DNA from: Chlorobaculum sp. MV4-Y
Lineage (GTDB): Bacteria; Bacteroidota; Chlorobiia; Chlorobiales; Chlorobiaceae
Reading direction: 5' to 3'
Assembly (NCBI RefSeq): GCF_025244685.1
Contig: NZ_CP104202.1
Coordinates: forward strand, 1,678,359-1,742,358
DNA: 64,000 bases
Shown here: in pieces, positions 34,690-45,997 of the stretch
How the letters are laid out: every line of letters starts with the position of its first letter
Numbering within the stretch: position 1 is the stretch's first letter
Position numbers and translations under genes: made by a program
The notes under the pieces: model-generated
Databases searched by the model: none
The model's input: only the letters and a program-made list of their open reading frames with translations
Told to the model about the DNA's origin: nothing

Positions 34690-35949
34690 TCACTCCGTCG
34701 GCATAAAATACTTTTTCATCCTTCCGTAAATCTCGCGCTTTTCGATCAAACCGGCGATCATGCCGAGCACTGACGCGGCTCCCGAAGCAAAGAATATCGG
34801 ACGGGCGGAGATGTTGTTGGTGTAGTAGATCGCCGGGATGCCGTGCTCTTTGGCGAAGCTGTCGAGCGAGGTGGTGCCGATCACCAGGTCGGGCTTGTGC
34901 TCCAGCACGGCCTGCATGTCCTCTTCGAGATATTTCCGGTAGCGCACCTCGGTGCCGAGCATCGTCAGCAGGCGGTGATCCTCCTCACCGAGCGGGGTGC
35001 GGGCGATGGAGGTCGAGGCGTAGGGCACGTCGAGGCCCGCTTCGAGCAACAGGCGCACCAGCGGTAGCTCGTTGCCCTCGTAACCCGCGACAATCACCGA
35101 GCCGTGCATCCTTTCAGCGAAACCCGCCATCACCCCTTTGGCCTTCTGCCGCTCCTCCTCGGCCACCTGCTTCACCGTCGCCAGATCGAGGTCAAGCGCC
35201 TCGCCGACGCGCTCGATCCACTGGCCGGTGGCGTTTGCGCCGATGGGGTTGCCGCCCACGATCTTCACCCCAGCCGACTCGAAAAGCGCCGCCGTCCGCT
35301 CGTAGAACGGATGCTGCACCGCGCAGGCCGACGCGCGGCCCGCCTGCACGTAGTCGTCGAGGTCAGCGCCGGGCAGCGTGATGACCGACTCGACGCCGAT
35401 CTTCTGTAAAACACCGCCAATCATCATCGCATCGACCGGAAAAATCTCGCCAAGCACCACGAGCGTCTTGCCCTTTTTCGGCTCGCTGAACGCGCCGAAC
35501 CGCTTCACCAGCGACGACACGGCCACATCCTTCGCCTCCGGGTGCGTCTGGATCTGGAACGCCGGAAGCCGCACCAGCAGCACCTCGGCGTTACCGACCC
35601 GCTTCGGCAGCAGCTCCTCGGCGATGCCCGCCGTCTCCGCGACGCAGGTGCTCACCACCGGAATGAAGCGGACCGCCGGGTCTTCAGCAATCTTTTCGAT
35701 GGTGCGGCGCACGTCGTCGATCATCGTGCCGCCGGAAATCTGCACATTCATCAGCTCCGGCGACACAATCGACCGCCGGGCCGCGTAAAAGTGCGATACG
35801 AAGGTGAGCCCGTACAGGCAACCCTGATCGGCAGCCATGCAGACCTGCGCGCCGTCGATGCGCATCAGCACGCGCAGCCCGCCGAACGCGGGGCACATCG
35901 ATTGCGGATGCAGTTTGTTACAAGCCTTGTTCTCCATACAACACGACAT
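34690..35949 (-). CDS. bchY: Chlorophyllide a reductase subunit Y
   Basis: BchY and BchZ form the nitrogenase-like catalytic part of chlorophyllide a oxidoreductase, which with BchX reduces the B ring in bacteriochlorophyll a synthesis. The 419-residue protein has the N-terminal cluster Cys in NKLHPQSMCPAFGG, a second Cys in AADQGCLYGLTF and a third in VVSTCVAETAG. It is the main taxonomic marker here, pointing to a phototroph. The start may be ATG 35949 or the in-frame ATG 35937; both overlap the upstream gene end, so translation is probably coupled. bchX and bchZ are not in the window. Confidence 0.95.
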   Translation of the reverse strand: MSCCMENKACNKLHPQSMCPAFGGLRVLMRIDGAQVCMAADQGCLYGLTFVSHFYAARRSIVSPELMNVQISGGTMIDDVRRTIEKIAEDPAVRFIPVVSTCVAETAGIAEELLPKRVGNAEVLLVRLPAFQIQTHPEAKDVAVSSLVKRFGAFSEPKKGKTLVVLGEIFPVDAMMIGGVLQKIGVESVITLPGADLDDYVQAGRASACAVQHPFYERTAALFESAGVKIVGGNPIGANATGQWIERVGEALDLDLATVKQVAEEERQKAKGVMAGFAERMHGSVIVAGYEGNELPLVRLLLEAGLDVPYASTSIARTPLGEEDHRLLTMLGTEVRYRKYLEEDMQAVLEHKPDLVIGTTSLDSFAKEHGIPAIYYTNNISARPIFFASGAASVLGMIAGLIEKREIYGRMKKYFMPTE

Positions 35950-36961
35950 TTTTTGGTGCTTGCTGAATATAGCTGTGACTTGGCAGACCTTTCGGCATCG
36001 ACTTCATGCTGTCGATGGCCGCGCTCCGCGTCTCGAAATCGCCGATTACGAGACGGTAATAGCGGCTTCCCCCGGAAGTAACCGGCCAGAACCTGAGCTG
36101 GTGACCAAGTTCCGAAAGATGCCTCCACTCCTGCCGGGCGCTCTTTTTTGAAGAGAAGGTCGCGACAATCACCGTGTACCTCCCTTTCCGAAGGATAACT
36201 GAGTCTGCCGCCGATCCGTTTTGCAGAGTTGCCGCAACAGCAGCTTTTTCCGGTGCTTCGGACGAAAGCGGAGCGTTCGCCACCACAGAGGCAGAAGCGC
36301 TCGTCATGGCGGAGCTACCGGCGGATGACAACGCAAATCCGCCCGGCGCGAACTGCCGATAGATGAACCAGCCGCAAACCAGAACCACAACTGCTGCAAC
36401 GAGCAAGGCAACCTTTTTCATGCCGCCCGATTCGACCGGAACCGGCTGAATCTCCTTTTCCTGCTTCTGCTCTGGAATAACGATCGCCTTCAAGTCGCCA
36501 TAACCGATGTTGAGCAGCGCTTCGAGCGTGGCTTCGGGTTGGAAACGGAACACGCCTGACTCCAGCGTGAACGAACCGAAGCCGCGCAGTTCAAGCCGTC
36601 CCGGATCCTCTTTCGCCGCCTCGAAAGTCTCGCCAAGCGCTTTGGCAAACCGCCGCGCCTCGCTCGCATCCATACCGAGCCTGCCGGTCGCAATGCGTTC
36701 GGCGTCGCCTGTCCACTCTTTCCGCGCTTCGAAAGCCACGCGGTTCCTCGGTGGTTGGTAGCGTGTCCCCGAAGCAGTCGCCTGCCTCCTCGCCTGCTCG
36801 TGCACAACCGAAAAGAGCCCCAGTCCCTCGATGGTGAGGCACTTGCGGTCGAGCAGCTCCGCCGTCATGCCGCTCGCAAAGCGATCGAGACGGCGCTGCG
36901 CCTCGTCGGGCGCAATGCCGAGAAGCCGTTCGAGAATACCGGATGCAGTGTCAGCGGCCAT
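35918..36961 (-). CDS. Tandem HU-like domain, membrane helix and SPOR domain protein
   Basis: A 347-residue protein. Residues ~5-75 and ~75-165 look like two HU/CCDC81-like DNA-binding-fold domains; the second contains LRGFGSFTLESG, as in HU/IHF-like proteins. A membrane helix follows at about 183-201 (VALLVAAVVVLVCGWFIY), then an Ala/Ser-rich linker and a C-terminal SPOR domain from about 260 (GRYTVIVATFSSKKSA, YYRLVIGDFETRSAA) that should bind denuded peptidoglycan at the septum. Its end overlaps bchY. The link between the HU-like part and division is unproven. Confidence 0.8.
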   Translation of the reverse strand: MAADTASGILERLLGIAPDEAQRRLDRFASGMTAELLDRKCLTIEGLGLFSVVHEQARRQATASGTRYQPPRNRVAFEARKEWTGDAERIATGRLGMDASEARRFAKALGETFEAAKEDPGRLELRGFGSFTLESGVFRFQPEATLEALLNIGYGDLKAIVIPEQKQEKEIQPVPVESGGMKKVALLVAAVVVLVCGWFIYRQFAPGGFALSSAGSSAMTSASASVVANAPLSSEAPEKAAVAATLQNGSAADSVILRKGRYTVIVATFSSKKSARQEWRHLSELGHQLRFWPVTSGGSRYYRLVIGDFETRSAAIDSMKSMPKGLPSHSYIQQAPKNVVLYGEQGL

Positions 36962-37099
36962 TGCGTTTCCCCCGAAATGCAGAGTTGACCAAGCTCAAAC
37001 TTCCAGCTCGAATATAACATATCGGAATCAAAGGCGCTTGTTCACGCGGCACGAGAAGTGAGTCGGGAAAACCGTATTTTGCCGAAAAACCGTGACCGT

Positions 37100-38308
37100 A
37101 TGATCGAAACTGCGCAAAGCGTCGGCGAGCTGACCCGCGCCATCAAGAACGAGCTGGAGAGCCTTTTCCCCTATGTGCGGGTGAAGGGTGAGCTGTCGAA
37201 CGTCAAACTGCACAGCTCGGGGCATGTCTACCTGACGCTCAAGGACAACGAAGCGCAGATTCCGGCGGTGATCTGGAAGAGCGTGCGCGCCCGCTCGCCG
37301 CTGGAGCTGCGCGACGGCCTCGAAGTGATCGCCGAGGGGCGGCTTGAGGTCTATCCGCCCGCCGGACGCTACCAGCTCATCTGCACGGCGCTCTTTGAGA
37401 CCGGCGAAGGCGAGCAGCGCCTTGCGCTCGAACGGCTCATCGCCAAGCTCGCCAGGGCGGGCTGGTTCGACGCCGATCGCAAGAAGCCGATCCCGCGCAT
37501 CCCTCGCCGCATCGGGATGATCACCTCGCCCACCGGCGCGGTGATTCGCGACATGAGTGACGTCTTCGCGCGGCGCTTTCCAGCGGCGGAGCTGCTGCTC
37601 TACCCGGTGCAGGTGCAGGGCGAGCGAGCCGTCGAATCGATCGTGCGCGCGCTCGACTACTTCAACGCGCCGCCGAATCCGGCGCACCAGGCCGACGTGC
37701 TGATCGTGGCGCGAGGCGGCGGCTCGTCCGAAGACCTCCAAGCCTTCAACGACGAAGCCGTGGTCGAAGCGATCCATCGCTCGAAAATTCCGGTCATCAG
37801 CGCCGTCGGCCACGAAACCGACCTCTCGGTAGCCGACATGGTGGCCGACCTCCGCGCAGGCACCCCCTCCATCGCCGCCGAACGCGCCGTGCCCGACCGC
37901 GAAGAGCTGCTGAGACTGATCGACGGCCTGAAGCAGCGGCAATCGATGCTGATGGAGGGCAAAATTTCGGGAGCCAAACTCCAGGTTGACTCCATTGTGA
38001 GCAGCTACGCCTTCAACCGCCCGGTGCAACTGCTCGGTCAGTTCGTGGAGCGCTTGGCGCAGACCGAAAAAGCGCTGAAACGAGCCATCACCGAAAAGCT
38101 CCGCGACCGCGAACAGCACTTAACCACCGCCACCGACAGGCTGGCAATGCTCGACATCCACCGAACCCTCAAACGAGGCTTCGCGCTGGTAACGCAAGAC
38201 GACCGCTACATCACCTCAGCCGCAGGGCTGGAAGCAAGCGCGGAGATCGCGCTCACGTTCCACGACGGACGCCGGGAGGCTAACGTGATGGATGATACCT
38301 CTCCCTGA
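37100..38308 (+). CDS. xseA: Exodeoxyribonuclease VII large subunit
   Basis: XseA with XseB degrades single-stranded DNA in repair. From ATG 37100 the protein has 402 residues: an OB-fold ([22 protein letters not shown]), then the catalytic core with [34 protein letters not shown] and ISAVGHETD, and a coiled-coil C-terminus. An in-frame GTG 14 codons upstream (37058) is an alternative start. The last 29 bases overlap the end of convergent kdsB. xseB is not seen next to it. Confidence 0.94.
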   Translation: MIETAQSVGELTRAIKNELESLFPYVRVKGELSNVKLHSSGHVYLTLKDNEAQIPAVIWKSVRARSPLELRDGLEVIAEGRLEVYPPAGRYQLICTALFETGEGEQRLALERLIAKLARAGWFDADRKKPIPRIPRRIGMITSPTGAVIRDMSDVFARRFPAAELLLYPVQVQGERAVESIVRALDYFNAPPNPAHQADVLIVARGGGSSEDLQAFNDEAVVEAIHRSKIPVISAVGHETDLSVADMVADLRAGTPSIAAERAVPDREELLRLIDGLKQRQSMLMEGKISGAKLQVDSIVSSYAFNRPVQLLGQFVERLAQTEKALKRAITEKLRDREQHLTTATDRLAMLDIHRTLKRGFALVTQDDRYITSAAGLEASAEIALTFHDGRREANVMDDTSP

Positions 38309-39032
38309 ACAGCCTCTGCACCTCTTCAAGCTCTTCCTCGGTATTCACGCCGGGCGTGTCCGTCGTCGTTTCGATGCAGCGGATTCGGTAGCCGTTTTCG
38401 AGGAGACGGAGTTGTTCGAGGGATTCGGTGCGTTCGAGCATCGAGGGCGGGAGCGCGACGAACGCTTTGAGCACGTCGGCGCGGAAGGCGTAGAGGCCGA
38501 TGTGGCGGTAGTAGCGCATGTCGGGCAGGGTTTCGCGGCGGTAGGGAATCGGACAGCGCGAGAAGTAGAGCGCGTGACCGCGAGTGTCGAGCACCGCCTT
38601 GACCACGTGCGGGTCGTCGATGATGTGCCGTTCGTCCGGCTTCAGCGGATAGACCAGCGTGGTGCAGTCGGGCAGCGTGCCCTCCTCGAAAAATGGCGCA
38701 ATGGCGAGGTCGATGGTCGCCGGGTCGATCAGCGGTTCGTCGCCCTGGAGGTTGACGAAGACGTCGCCGCCCACCTGCTCGGCGGCCTCGGCGATACGGT
38801 CGGTGCCGCAGGTGAGGTCGGGCGAGGTCATCACCACCTCGGCCCCGGCTGCGCGAAGTACCGCGAAGATACGCTCGCTGTCGGTCGCCACCACCACTTT
38901 TGCTGCCAAGCGCGACTTCATCGCCTGCTGCCAGGTTCGCACGATCAGCGGCTTTCCTTCGAGATCAGCCAGCATCTTCTCTTTAAGACGACTTGACGAG
39001 AGACGAGCGGGAATAACGATGACAACGTTCAT
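38280..39032 (-). CDS. kdsB: 3-deoxy-manno-octulosonate cytidylyltransferase
   Basis: KdsB activates Kdo with CTP for lipopolysaccharide inner-core synthesis. The 250-residue protein starts [20 protein letters not shown], the nucleotide-binding loop, followed by [24 protein letters not shown] and the C-terminal [12 protein letters not shown]. The start overlaps the end of dtd by four bases (ATGA). It is the last gene of a minus-strand operon gatC-yggU-dtd-kdsB. Confidence 0.95.
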   Translation of the reverse strand: MNVVIVIPARLSSSRLKEKMLADLEGKPLIVRTWQQAMKSRLAAKVVVATDSERIFAVLRAAGAEVVMTSPDLTCGTDRIAEAAEQVGGDVFVNLQGDEPLIDPATIDLAIAPFFEEGTLPDCTTLVYPLKPDERHIIDDPHVVKAVLDTRGHALYFSRCPIPYRRETLPDMRYYRHIGLYAFRADVLKAFVALPPSMLERTESLEQLRLLENGYRIRCIETTTDTPGVNTEEELEEVQRLFRERYHPSR

Positions 39033-39481
39033 GATTTTTTCGGTGATTCGAGAATGATGGTAACCGGGCCGTCGTTGACGAGCGACACCTGCATGTCTGC
39101 GCCAAAAACGCCGGTCTCGACCGGGCATCCAGCCTCGCGGCGGATCGATTCGACGAAGCTGGCAAACAGCTCCCTGGCGACCTCCGGCGGTGCGGATTCG
39201 GAGAAGCCGGGCCGGTTGCCACGACTGGCATCGGCGTAGAGCGTGAATTGCGAGACGACGAGCAATGCGCCGCCAATATCCCGGAGCGAGCGGTTCATGC
39301 GGCCCTCGTCGTCCTCGAAAATGCGCAGGCTTGGAATCTTGCGGCTCATCCAGGCGAAGTCGTCCGGCGTGTCGCTTCGGGAGATACCTGCAAGCACCAG
39401 CAGCCCCACGCCAATGGAGCTGTACTCCGCGCCACCGATTGAGACGCTCGCCTTGCGTACCCGCTGGACAACCGTTCTCAT
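39029..39481 (-). CDS. dtd: D-aminoacyl-tRNA deacylase
   Basis: Dtd removes D-amino acids wrongly attached to tRNA. From ATG 39481 (an in-frame ATG three codons upstream is possible) it has 150 residues with the active-site loop [17 protein letters not shown] and the Gly-cisPro motif region [10 protein letters not shown]. It overlaps both its neighbours by a few bases. Confidence 0.94.
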   Translation of the reverse strand: MRTVVQRVRKASVSIGGAEYSSIGVGLLVLAGISRSDTPDDFAWMSRKIPSLRIFEDDEGRMNRSLRDIGGALLVVSQFTLYADASRGNRPGFSESAPPEVARELFASFVESIRREAGCPVETGVFGADMQVSLVNDGPVTIILESPKKS

Positions 39482-39795
39482 GCGCCACACTCCGTTTCAT
39501 CGCCAAGCACGGAAGAGAGAGCTTCGCGCACATCGGCGGGCGTGACGCCCTCAACCTTCAGCACTTTGCTGCGGGAGCTTGCGCCGTTCATCACCGACAC
39601 GCTGGAGCGCGGCACGCCGAGCGCTTTGGCGAGCAGCTCGCAGCACTCTTTGTTGGCCGCGTTCTCTACCGGGGCCGATTTGAGGCAGATTTTGATCTGC
39701 TCGCCGTACATGCCCGCAATCCCGCTTTTCGAGGAGCGGGGCTGCACACGCACGAAGAGGCAGACGGCATCGCCCTTCTGGCTGATTGGCGACAT
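39478..39795 (-). CDS. DUF167 (YggU) family protein
   Basis: From ATG 39795 about 105 residues, a small alpha/beta protein with the family pattern [38 protein letters not shown] and [11 protein letters not shown]. The molecular role of the family is unknown. Its stop overlaps the dtd start (ATGA) and it begins seven bases after gatC ends, so all four genes are co-transcribed. Confidence 0.88.
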   Translation of the reverse strand: MSPISQKGDAVCLFVRVQPRSSKSGIAGMYGEQIKICLKSAPVENAANKECCELLAKALGVPRSSVSVMNGASSRSKVLKVEGVTPADVREALSSVLGDETECGA

Positions 39796-39802
39796 GGCGG
39801 GT

Positions 39803-40090
39803 TCAGCCGATAACTTTCGGCACCTTGAAGAAGCGATCCTGCCTGTCGGGCGCATTTCTCAGCGCATCCTCGTTCGAGAGCGGCGTATGCTCGACGTCGG
39901 CGCGAAGCACATTGATCTGGTCGTGAATGGTGTTGAGCGGCTCGACGCCTTCGGTATCGACCTCGTTGAGCTTTTCGATGTAGTGCAGAATCATGTTCAG
40001 CTCGCTGGTCATCTTTTCCTGCTCGGACTCAGTGAACTTCAGACGGGCAAGCTCGGCGATATAGGCAACATCCTTTGTGGTGACAGACAT
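39803..40090 (-). CDS. gatC: Asp-tRNA(Asn)/Glu-tRNA(Gln) amidotransferase subunit C
   Basis: A 95-residue subunit that stabilizes GatA in the GatCAB complex, which makes Gln-tRNA and/or Asn-tRNA by transamidation. Signatures are [16 protein letters not shown] near the start, [11 protein letters not shown] and a C-terminal [14 protein letters not shown]. It opens the minus-strand operon with yggU, dtd and kdsB; gatA and gatB are elsewhere. Confidence 0.94.
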   Translation of the reverse strand: MSVTTKDVAYIAELARLKFTESEQEKMTSELNMILHYIEKLNEVDTEGVEPLNTIHDQINVLRADVEHTPLSNEDALRNAPDRQDRFFKVPKVIG

Positions 40091-40141
40091 GGTGTAAATC
40101 GATTTAATTCAAACAAATACTTTGCATTTGGCAGACCGGAA

Positions 40142-41485
<1,344 letters not shown>

Positions 41486-41656
41486 GTGCGTGTGGCATTT
41501 TGCGTTTACAGAAATAAGAACGCCTCCGGAAGCAAAGCTTGCCGTCACTACGGCTTTGAATTTACGAAACTCCCGGCATTATCCTTATTCCCTTCATGCG
41601 CTTGTACCCTTCTGCCGAAAGCTGATGGCAAATCATGTCGAAAAAGAAAATTTTGT

Positions 41657-41685
41657 TTGGAAACAACAATCCCGTTTTCTACATT
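41657..41685 (+). promoter_or_regulatory. Candidate promoter of tRNA-Asp
   Basis: TTGGAA (41657-41662) and TACATT (41680-41685) are spaced by 17 bases and end 18 bases before the tRNA. Each hexamer matches the sigma-70 consensus at four of six bases, so this is plausible but weak. Confidence 0.4.
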
Positions 41686-41703
41686 TGTCCACCTATCAGG
41701 AAC

Positions 41704-41778
41704 GGAGCTGTAGCTCAGTCTGGTTAGAGCGCCTGCCTGTCACGCAGGAGGTCGCGGGTTCGAGCCCCGTCAGCTCCG
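41704..41778 (+). tRNA. tRNA-Asp (anticodon GTC)
   Basis: A full cloverleaf. The acceptor stem GGAGCTG (41704-41710) pairs with CAGCTCC (41771-41777), discriminator G at 41778. The D arm is GCTC...GAGC, the anticodon stem CCTGC/GCAGG with loop CTGTCAC (GTC at 41739-41741), and the T arm GCGGG TTCGAGC CCCGT. CCA is not encoded. A strong terminator follows. Confidence 0.97.
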
Positions 41779-41791
41779 CACCGTTCAAACG

Positions 41792-41821
41792 AAAAGCCTC
41801 TGGAAAACCAGAGGCTTTTTT
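41792..41821 (+). terminator. Terminator after tRNA-Asp
   Basis: AAAAGCCTCTGG (41792-41803) pairs perfectly with CCAGAGGCTTTT (41808-41819) across AAAA, ending in six T residues. It can also end the convergent minus-strand metal-binding protein gene. Confidence 0.93.
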
Positions 41822-41847
41822 CATTTCACGATTTACGCCGCAGGTTC

Positions 41848-42054
41848 TCAAGCGGTCACCCTGAATCCCTGCCCCTCGATCACCTTTTTGATCGATTCGA
41901 GATCAGCCGTCGACTCGTCGTACTCGACGTTGACAACACCAGTCTGATGCGATGCACTGGCTTTTTCCACCCCTTCCATCTCTTCGAGAGCTTCGCTGAC
42001 CAGCATTTCGCAGCCGGAGCAGCGCATTCCGCTGACATGTATTTCTGTTTTCAT
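41848..42054 (-). CDS. Heavy-metal-associated (CopZ/HMA-like) protein
   Basis: A 68-residue single HMA domain with the metal loop VSGMRCSGCEMLV (Cys-x-x-Cys), the VEKASAS strand and VNVEYDES. It likely binds Cu(I) or another soft metal and delivers it to a P-type ATPase such as CcoI, which lies about 20 kb away. There is no membrane segment. Whether it is a chaperone or part of a mercury/copper system cannot be told. Confidence 0.88.
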   Translation of the reverse strand: MKTEIHVSGMRCSGCEMLVSEALEEMEGVEKASASHQTGVVNVEYDESTADLESIKKVIEGQGFRVTA

Positions 42055-42220
42055 GACTCTGTGTTTATTGTTTGACTGAAGTTTCAGCCGTTTTCCGAAA
42101 AGTGTGTAAAAATCCGGCCACAGGCAACATCGTGTTCCGCCATTCCCGGTCAGACAAACGAAAACAGCAATGGAACGCGCGAGTTAGCAGAAAAATAAAC
42201 CAGTCGCTATATTGAGTTCT

Positions 42221-42835
42221 ATGACACAAAGCTCGAACCCATACCGCCACGTCGTGGCTCTCTTCCGCCCGTTCCTCATTCTGCTTTGTCTTGCCGGACT
42301 TTCCGCCTGCAACACCAAGGAGGCCCGCATCAAGGAGTTGCAACAGACGGTCTGGCAGAACCCGGAAGATGCAAGAGGCTACCTGAACCTCGGCAAGGAG
42401 TACGCTCGCCAGCAGCGTTTCGACGACGCCATCCAGGCTTACCGCAGAGCCATCAAGCTTGAACCCGGTCTCGACGAGGCCTACTCGGCACTCGGCGCAG
42501 CCTATTTCGACAAGAAAGAGTTTAATGCGGCGCTCCCCTGGATGCGGAAGCGGGTCGAGATCGCGCCGGACGACTCTCTCCGCCAGTTCGATCTCGGCAA
42601 CGTCTATTTCCAGCTCAATCGTTACGACGACGCGATAGCCTCTTACCAGAAAGCGATAGACAACAGCTACTCTTTCCAGGAGGCCTGGTACTCGATGGCG
42701 GTCTGCTACATCAAGATTGGAAAAATCGATGAAGCCCGAAAAATCCATAAATGGCTTCAGAATAAAAACAATTATCTTGCCGTCTCCCTTGAACGGCACC
42801 TGCAGAACGATGTGCCTGACAAGGCCGGAAAATGA
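42221..42835 (+). CDS. TPR-containing lipoprotein
   Basis: About 204 residues. The signal peptide has hydrophobic LILLCLAGL and a lipobox ending in LSAC, so it should be lipidated and processed by LspA. The mature part has four TPR units (ARGYLNLGKEYARQQRFDDAI, AYSALGAAYFDKKEFNAAL and similar). ATG 42221 is preferred to a TTG three codons upstream. It precedes menF by 13 bases but has no evident link to quinone synthesis. Confidence 0.85.
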   Translation: MTQSSNPYRHVVALFRPFLILLCLAGLSACNTKEARIKELQQTVWQNPEDARGYLNLGKEYARQQRFDDAIQAYRRAIKLEPGLDEAYSALGAAYFDKKEFNAALPWMRKRVEIAPDDSLRQFDLGNVYFQLNRYDDAIASYQKAIDNSYSFQEAWYSMAVCYIKIGKIDEARKIHKWLQNKNNYLAVSLERHLQNDVPDKAGK

Positions 42836-42848
42836 ATCTCGTAATCCC

Positions 42849-44246
42849 ATGCCGGCGGACGACAGTATCCTTATGATGCAAAAGGCACTTCAACTCCTCG
42901 AAGAATCGGTCAAGACTGCGATGCAGCAACCGTCTGCCGGGAACGGACGGCCGGTGCTTGAGCGTTTCAGCGCGCCGCTCGACGAGGTTGACGCCACGCG
43001 CTGGCTCTCGGCGCAGAGGCTTTTCCCGAAGCTATTCTGGATGAACCGCGAAAAAAGCGAGTGGATTGCCGGCATCGGCGAGGCGGATCGAATCGAAATT
43101 TCCGAAACTGGCCCCAACGACCGGAGCTTTCTCGTGCTCGAAGAGACGATGAAGCAGAAAAACCCGCACGCAAGGTACCTCGGCGGGTTCTGCTTCAACA
43201 ATCTTCAGAAGCAGAACAGACTCTGGAACGCTTTCAGCCCCGGCCTTTTCATATTGCCGCTTGTCAGCATCGAATACCGCGACGGCCAGACACTGATGAC
43301 CTGCTCGCTATGGCTGAAGCCCGGCGACGACCGGCAGAAAGCACTCGAAAATCTCTTGATTACCCTGTCAAAAGTATCAGCCGGAGAGTCGCCGAAGGCT
43401 GCCGCGATTCCCGAAATGACGCAGATCTCCTACTGCCCCGACAAACCGCATTGGGTCGAGAGCTGCCAAACCATTCTGAGAAATTTCGATGAGGGAAAAC
43501 TCGACAAGGTGATCCTCGCCCGGCAGACTGAACTCTCTTTTGCAGGCAAGGTGCCAGCCATCCGCTTTTTGCTCGACTACCCGTTCTCCGACAACTCGAC
43601 CTATCGCTTCTACTTCGAGCCGGTCGAGGGACACGCCTTCGTCAGCTTCACGCCCGAACGCCTCTACCGCCGCGACGGCGACATGCTCGAAACCGAGGCG
43701 CTCGCGGGCACCATTACCAAGGAGGCACTCAAGGCGGACGACAGCACCGCTTCCGAGTTGCTGCTCAATTCCGAAAAGGACATCCGTGAACACCGCTTCG
43801 TGAAGGACACGATTTACCGCGAGTTGCAGCCGGTATGCAGCGACATCGACATGCAGGAGAAGGTCGGCGTGCTCCAGCTCAACCGCCTCGCCCATCTCCT
43901 GGCCAGATGCAAGGCCAGACTTCTTCCGGAGTTCAGCAACGACAGCACCGTGCTGCGTCAGCTTCATCCGACTCCGGCGGTCGGCGGCGTGCCGAGGGAA
44001 AAGGCGATGTCGCTGATTCTGTCGATCGAACCGTTCTGCCGTGGCTGGTACGCCGCGCCGGTGGGCTGGCTCAGCCGCGACGCCGCGGAGTTCGCGGTCG
44101 GCATCCGCTCGGCGCTCGTCAATGACGACCACGTCTATCTCTACTCGGGCGCGGGTCTGGTCAAGGGTTCCGACCCCGAATCGGAGTGGGAGGAGGTCGA
44201 TCAGAAGATCGGGGACATTCTGGCCATAACGCAGCAGACCACATGA
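42849..44246 (+). CDS. menF: Menaquinone-specific isochorismate synthase
   Basis: MenF converts chorismate to isochorismate, the first step to menaquinone. The C-terminal chorismate-binding domain is clear: KVILARQTEL, FVSFTPERLYRR, ETEALAGT, LHPTPAVGGVPRE and YSGAGLVKGSDPESEWEE. The N-terminal part is less conserved. ATG 42849 was chosen as the start after the TPR lipoprotein stop; ATG 42873 is an alternative. Its stop overlaps the menD start (ATGA). Confidence 0.93.
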   Translation: MPADDSILMMQKALQLLEESVKTAMQQPSAGNGRPVLERFSAPLDEVDATRWLSAQRLFPKLFWMNREKSEWIAGIGEADRIEISETGPNDRSFLVLEETMKQKNPHARYLGGFCFNNLQKQNRLWNAFSPGLFILPLVSIEYRDGQTLMTCSLWLKPGDDRQKALENLLITLSKVSAGESPKAAAIPEMTQISYCPDKPHWVESCQTILRNFDEGKLDKVILARQTELSFAGKVPAIRFLLDYPFSDNSTYRFYFEPVEGHAFVSFTPERLYRRDGDMLETEALAGTITKEALKADDSTASELLLNSEKDIREHRFVKDTIYRELQPVCSDIDMQEKVGVLQLNRLAHLLARCKARLLPEFSNDSTVLRQLHPTPAVGGVPREKAMSLILSIEPFCRGWYAAPVGWLSRDAAEFAVGIRSALVNDDHVYLYSGAGLVKGSDPESEWEEVDQKIGDILAITQQTT

Positions 44247-45997
44247 ATCATAAGCAGATTACGACCCTCTGGTGCGCAGTCATCGTCGAAGAACTGATCC
44301 GGCAGGAGGCCGGATTTTTCTGTATCTCCCCCGGCTCCCGCTCAACGCCGCTGACTCTGGCCGTCGCCTCGAATCCGAAGGCGAAGTTCCGCATGTTCCC
44401 CGACGAACGCTCGGCGGGATTCTACGCGCTCGGCTACGCAAGGGCAACCGGAATGCCTGCCGTGCTCGTCTGCACCTCCGGCACCGCCGTGGCCAACTAC
44501 TTCCCCGCCGTCGTCGAAGCATCGGCAGATGCAATGCCGATGCTCGTGCTTTCAGCTGACCGCCCTTTCGAGCTGCTCGAATGCGGCGCGAACCAGACCA
44601 TCCGCCAGCAAAATATTTTCGGCAGCTACACTCGCTGGAGCTTCGAACTGCCCGAACCTGGAGTTGCGACACCGCTTGCCTCGGTGCTTTCGACGGTGGA
44701 TCACGCCTTCAGAAAAAGCCTTGGCCTCCCCGCAGGCCCGGTGCATCTGAACCTGCCGTTCCGCGAACCGCTCGAACCCGAAACGCCCGATCCCGGCCAT
44801 CCGTGGGCCGCGCCGCTCGAAGCGTGGCAGGCTTCCAGCGAACCGTGGAGCCGCTTCGCGCGTTCGTTGCGCGAGCCGAGCGCCGGAAGCATCGCGGCGC
44901 TGCGCGAACTGCTCGCCCAGGCTGAAAGACCACTTTTCGTCGCCGGAAGCATGGCGGACCCGGTGGACGGCGATGCAGTTGCAGCGCTCGCCAAATCGCT
45001 CGGTGTGCCGCTCTTTGCGGATCTCACCTCCGGCATCCGGCTTTCATCGGACTGCACGCCATGGCAGCTCGCCTTCCAGAATGAAGCCTTCGTCGAGCGC
45101 TTTCAGCCCGATGTAGTGATCCATTTCGGCGGCCATGTCATCGGCAAGCAACCTGCGCTGGCTATCCGGAAATATCCGCCGGTGCACTACGTCGTCATCC
45201 GCGAGCATCCCGGACGCTTCGGCCCTGACCACAACGTCACGCTGACCATCGAGGCTTCGCCCGCCGCCATCGCATCAGCACTCAAAGGGTGCCGGGAGCC
45301 GGTGCCGGGCATCGATTGTGGCGACACTTTTTCGGCAGCCTCCGGTGTCATCAACGAAATGGTTTGCGCTCCGGAGCTTGCAGTCAGCGAAATCTCCGCG
45401 CCGAGAATCGTCTCGTCGCTCACCGGCGGCGATCACGCGCTCTTCGTCGCAAACAGTATGCCCGCGCGGGACATGGATCTGTACGCCGCGCCGGTGGCTG
45501 GCAAGCCGCTCCGGGTGGCGCTCAATCGCGGCGTCAGCGGTATCGACGGCATCATCTCGACCGCCGCAGGATTCTCGGCGGGCCTCCGAAAACCGGCGAC
45601 GCTGCTCATCGGCGACATCTCCTTCCTGCACGACCTGAACGCGCTCTCGCTCCTCACCCATCCGTGGAACCCGCTCGTCGTCATCGTGCTGAACAACCAC
45701 GGCGGCGGCATCTTCTCCTTCCTGCCCATCGCCTCGCAGACTGACCGGCTCGACGAGTGTTTCGCCACGCCACAGAGCTTCAGCGTCGAACTGGCCGCTC
45801 GCACCTTCGGCATCGACTACGCCTGCCCGGAGACGAATGGCGATTTCACGAGGCTCTACACCGGCGCACTCAAGGAAAGCCGAAGCCTCATCATCGAAAT
45901 CAAAAGCGACCGGCAGAAGAACCTCCAACTGCACCGCGCACTCAAGGCGCAACTCGATACGATTTTCGGAACAACCGACTGCTTCGGCAATCGATAA
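44243..45997 (+). CDS. menD: 2-succinyl-5-enolpyruvyl-6-hydroxy-3-cyclohexene-1-carboxylate synthase
   Basis: MenD is a thiamine-diphosphate enzyme that adds 2-oxoglutarate-derived succinic semialdehyde to isochorismate. The 584-residue protein has ISPGSRSTPLTLAV near the N-terminus, VLVCTSGTAVANYFPAVVEA, the ThDP-binding IGDISFLHDLNALS and NNHGGGIFSFLPIA. ATG 44243 overlaps the menF stop. No other men gene follows; menH, B, C and E are in a second operon from 49.8 kb. Confidence 0.95.
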   Translation: MNHKQITTLWCAVIVEELIRQEAGFFCISPGSRSTPLTLAVASNPKAKFRMFPDERSAGFYALGYARATGMPAVLVCTSGTAVANYFPAVVEASADAMPMLVLSADRPFELLECGANQTIRQQNIFGSYTRWSFELPEPGVATPLASVLSTVDHAFRKSLGLPAGPVHLNLPFREPLEPETPDPGHPWAAPLEAWQASSEPWSRFARSLREPSAGSIAALRELLAQAERPLFVAGSMADPVDGDAVAALAKSLGVPLFADLTSGIRLSSDCTPWQLAFQNEAFVERFQPDVVIHFGGHVIGKQPALAIRKYPPVHYVVIREHPGRFGPDHNVTLTIEASPAAIASALKGCREPVPGIDCGDTFSAASGVINEMVCAPELAVSEISAPRIVSSLTGGDHALFVANSMPARDMDLYAAPVAGKPLRVALNRGVSGIDGIISTAAGFSAGLRKPATLLIGDISFLHDLNALSLLTHPWNPLVVIVLNNHGGGIFSFLPIASQTDRLDECFATPQSFSVELAARTFGIDYACPETNGDFTRLYTGALKESRSLIIEIKSDRQKNLQLHRALKAQLDTIFGTTDCFGNR

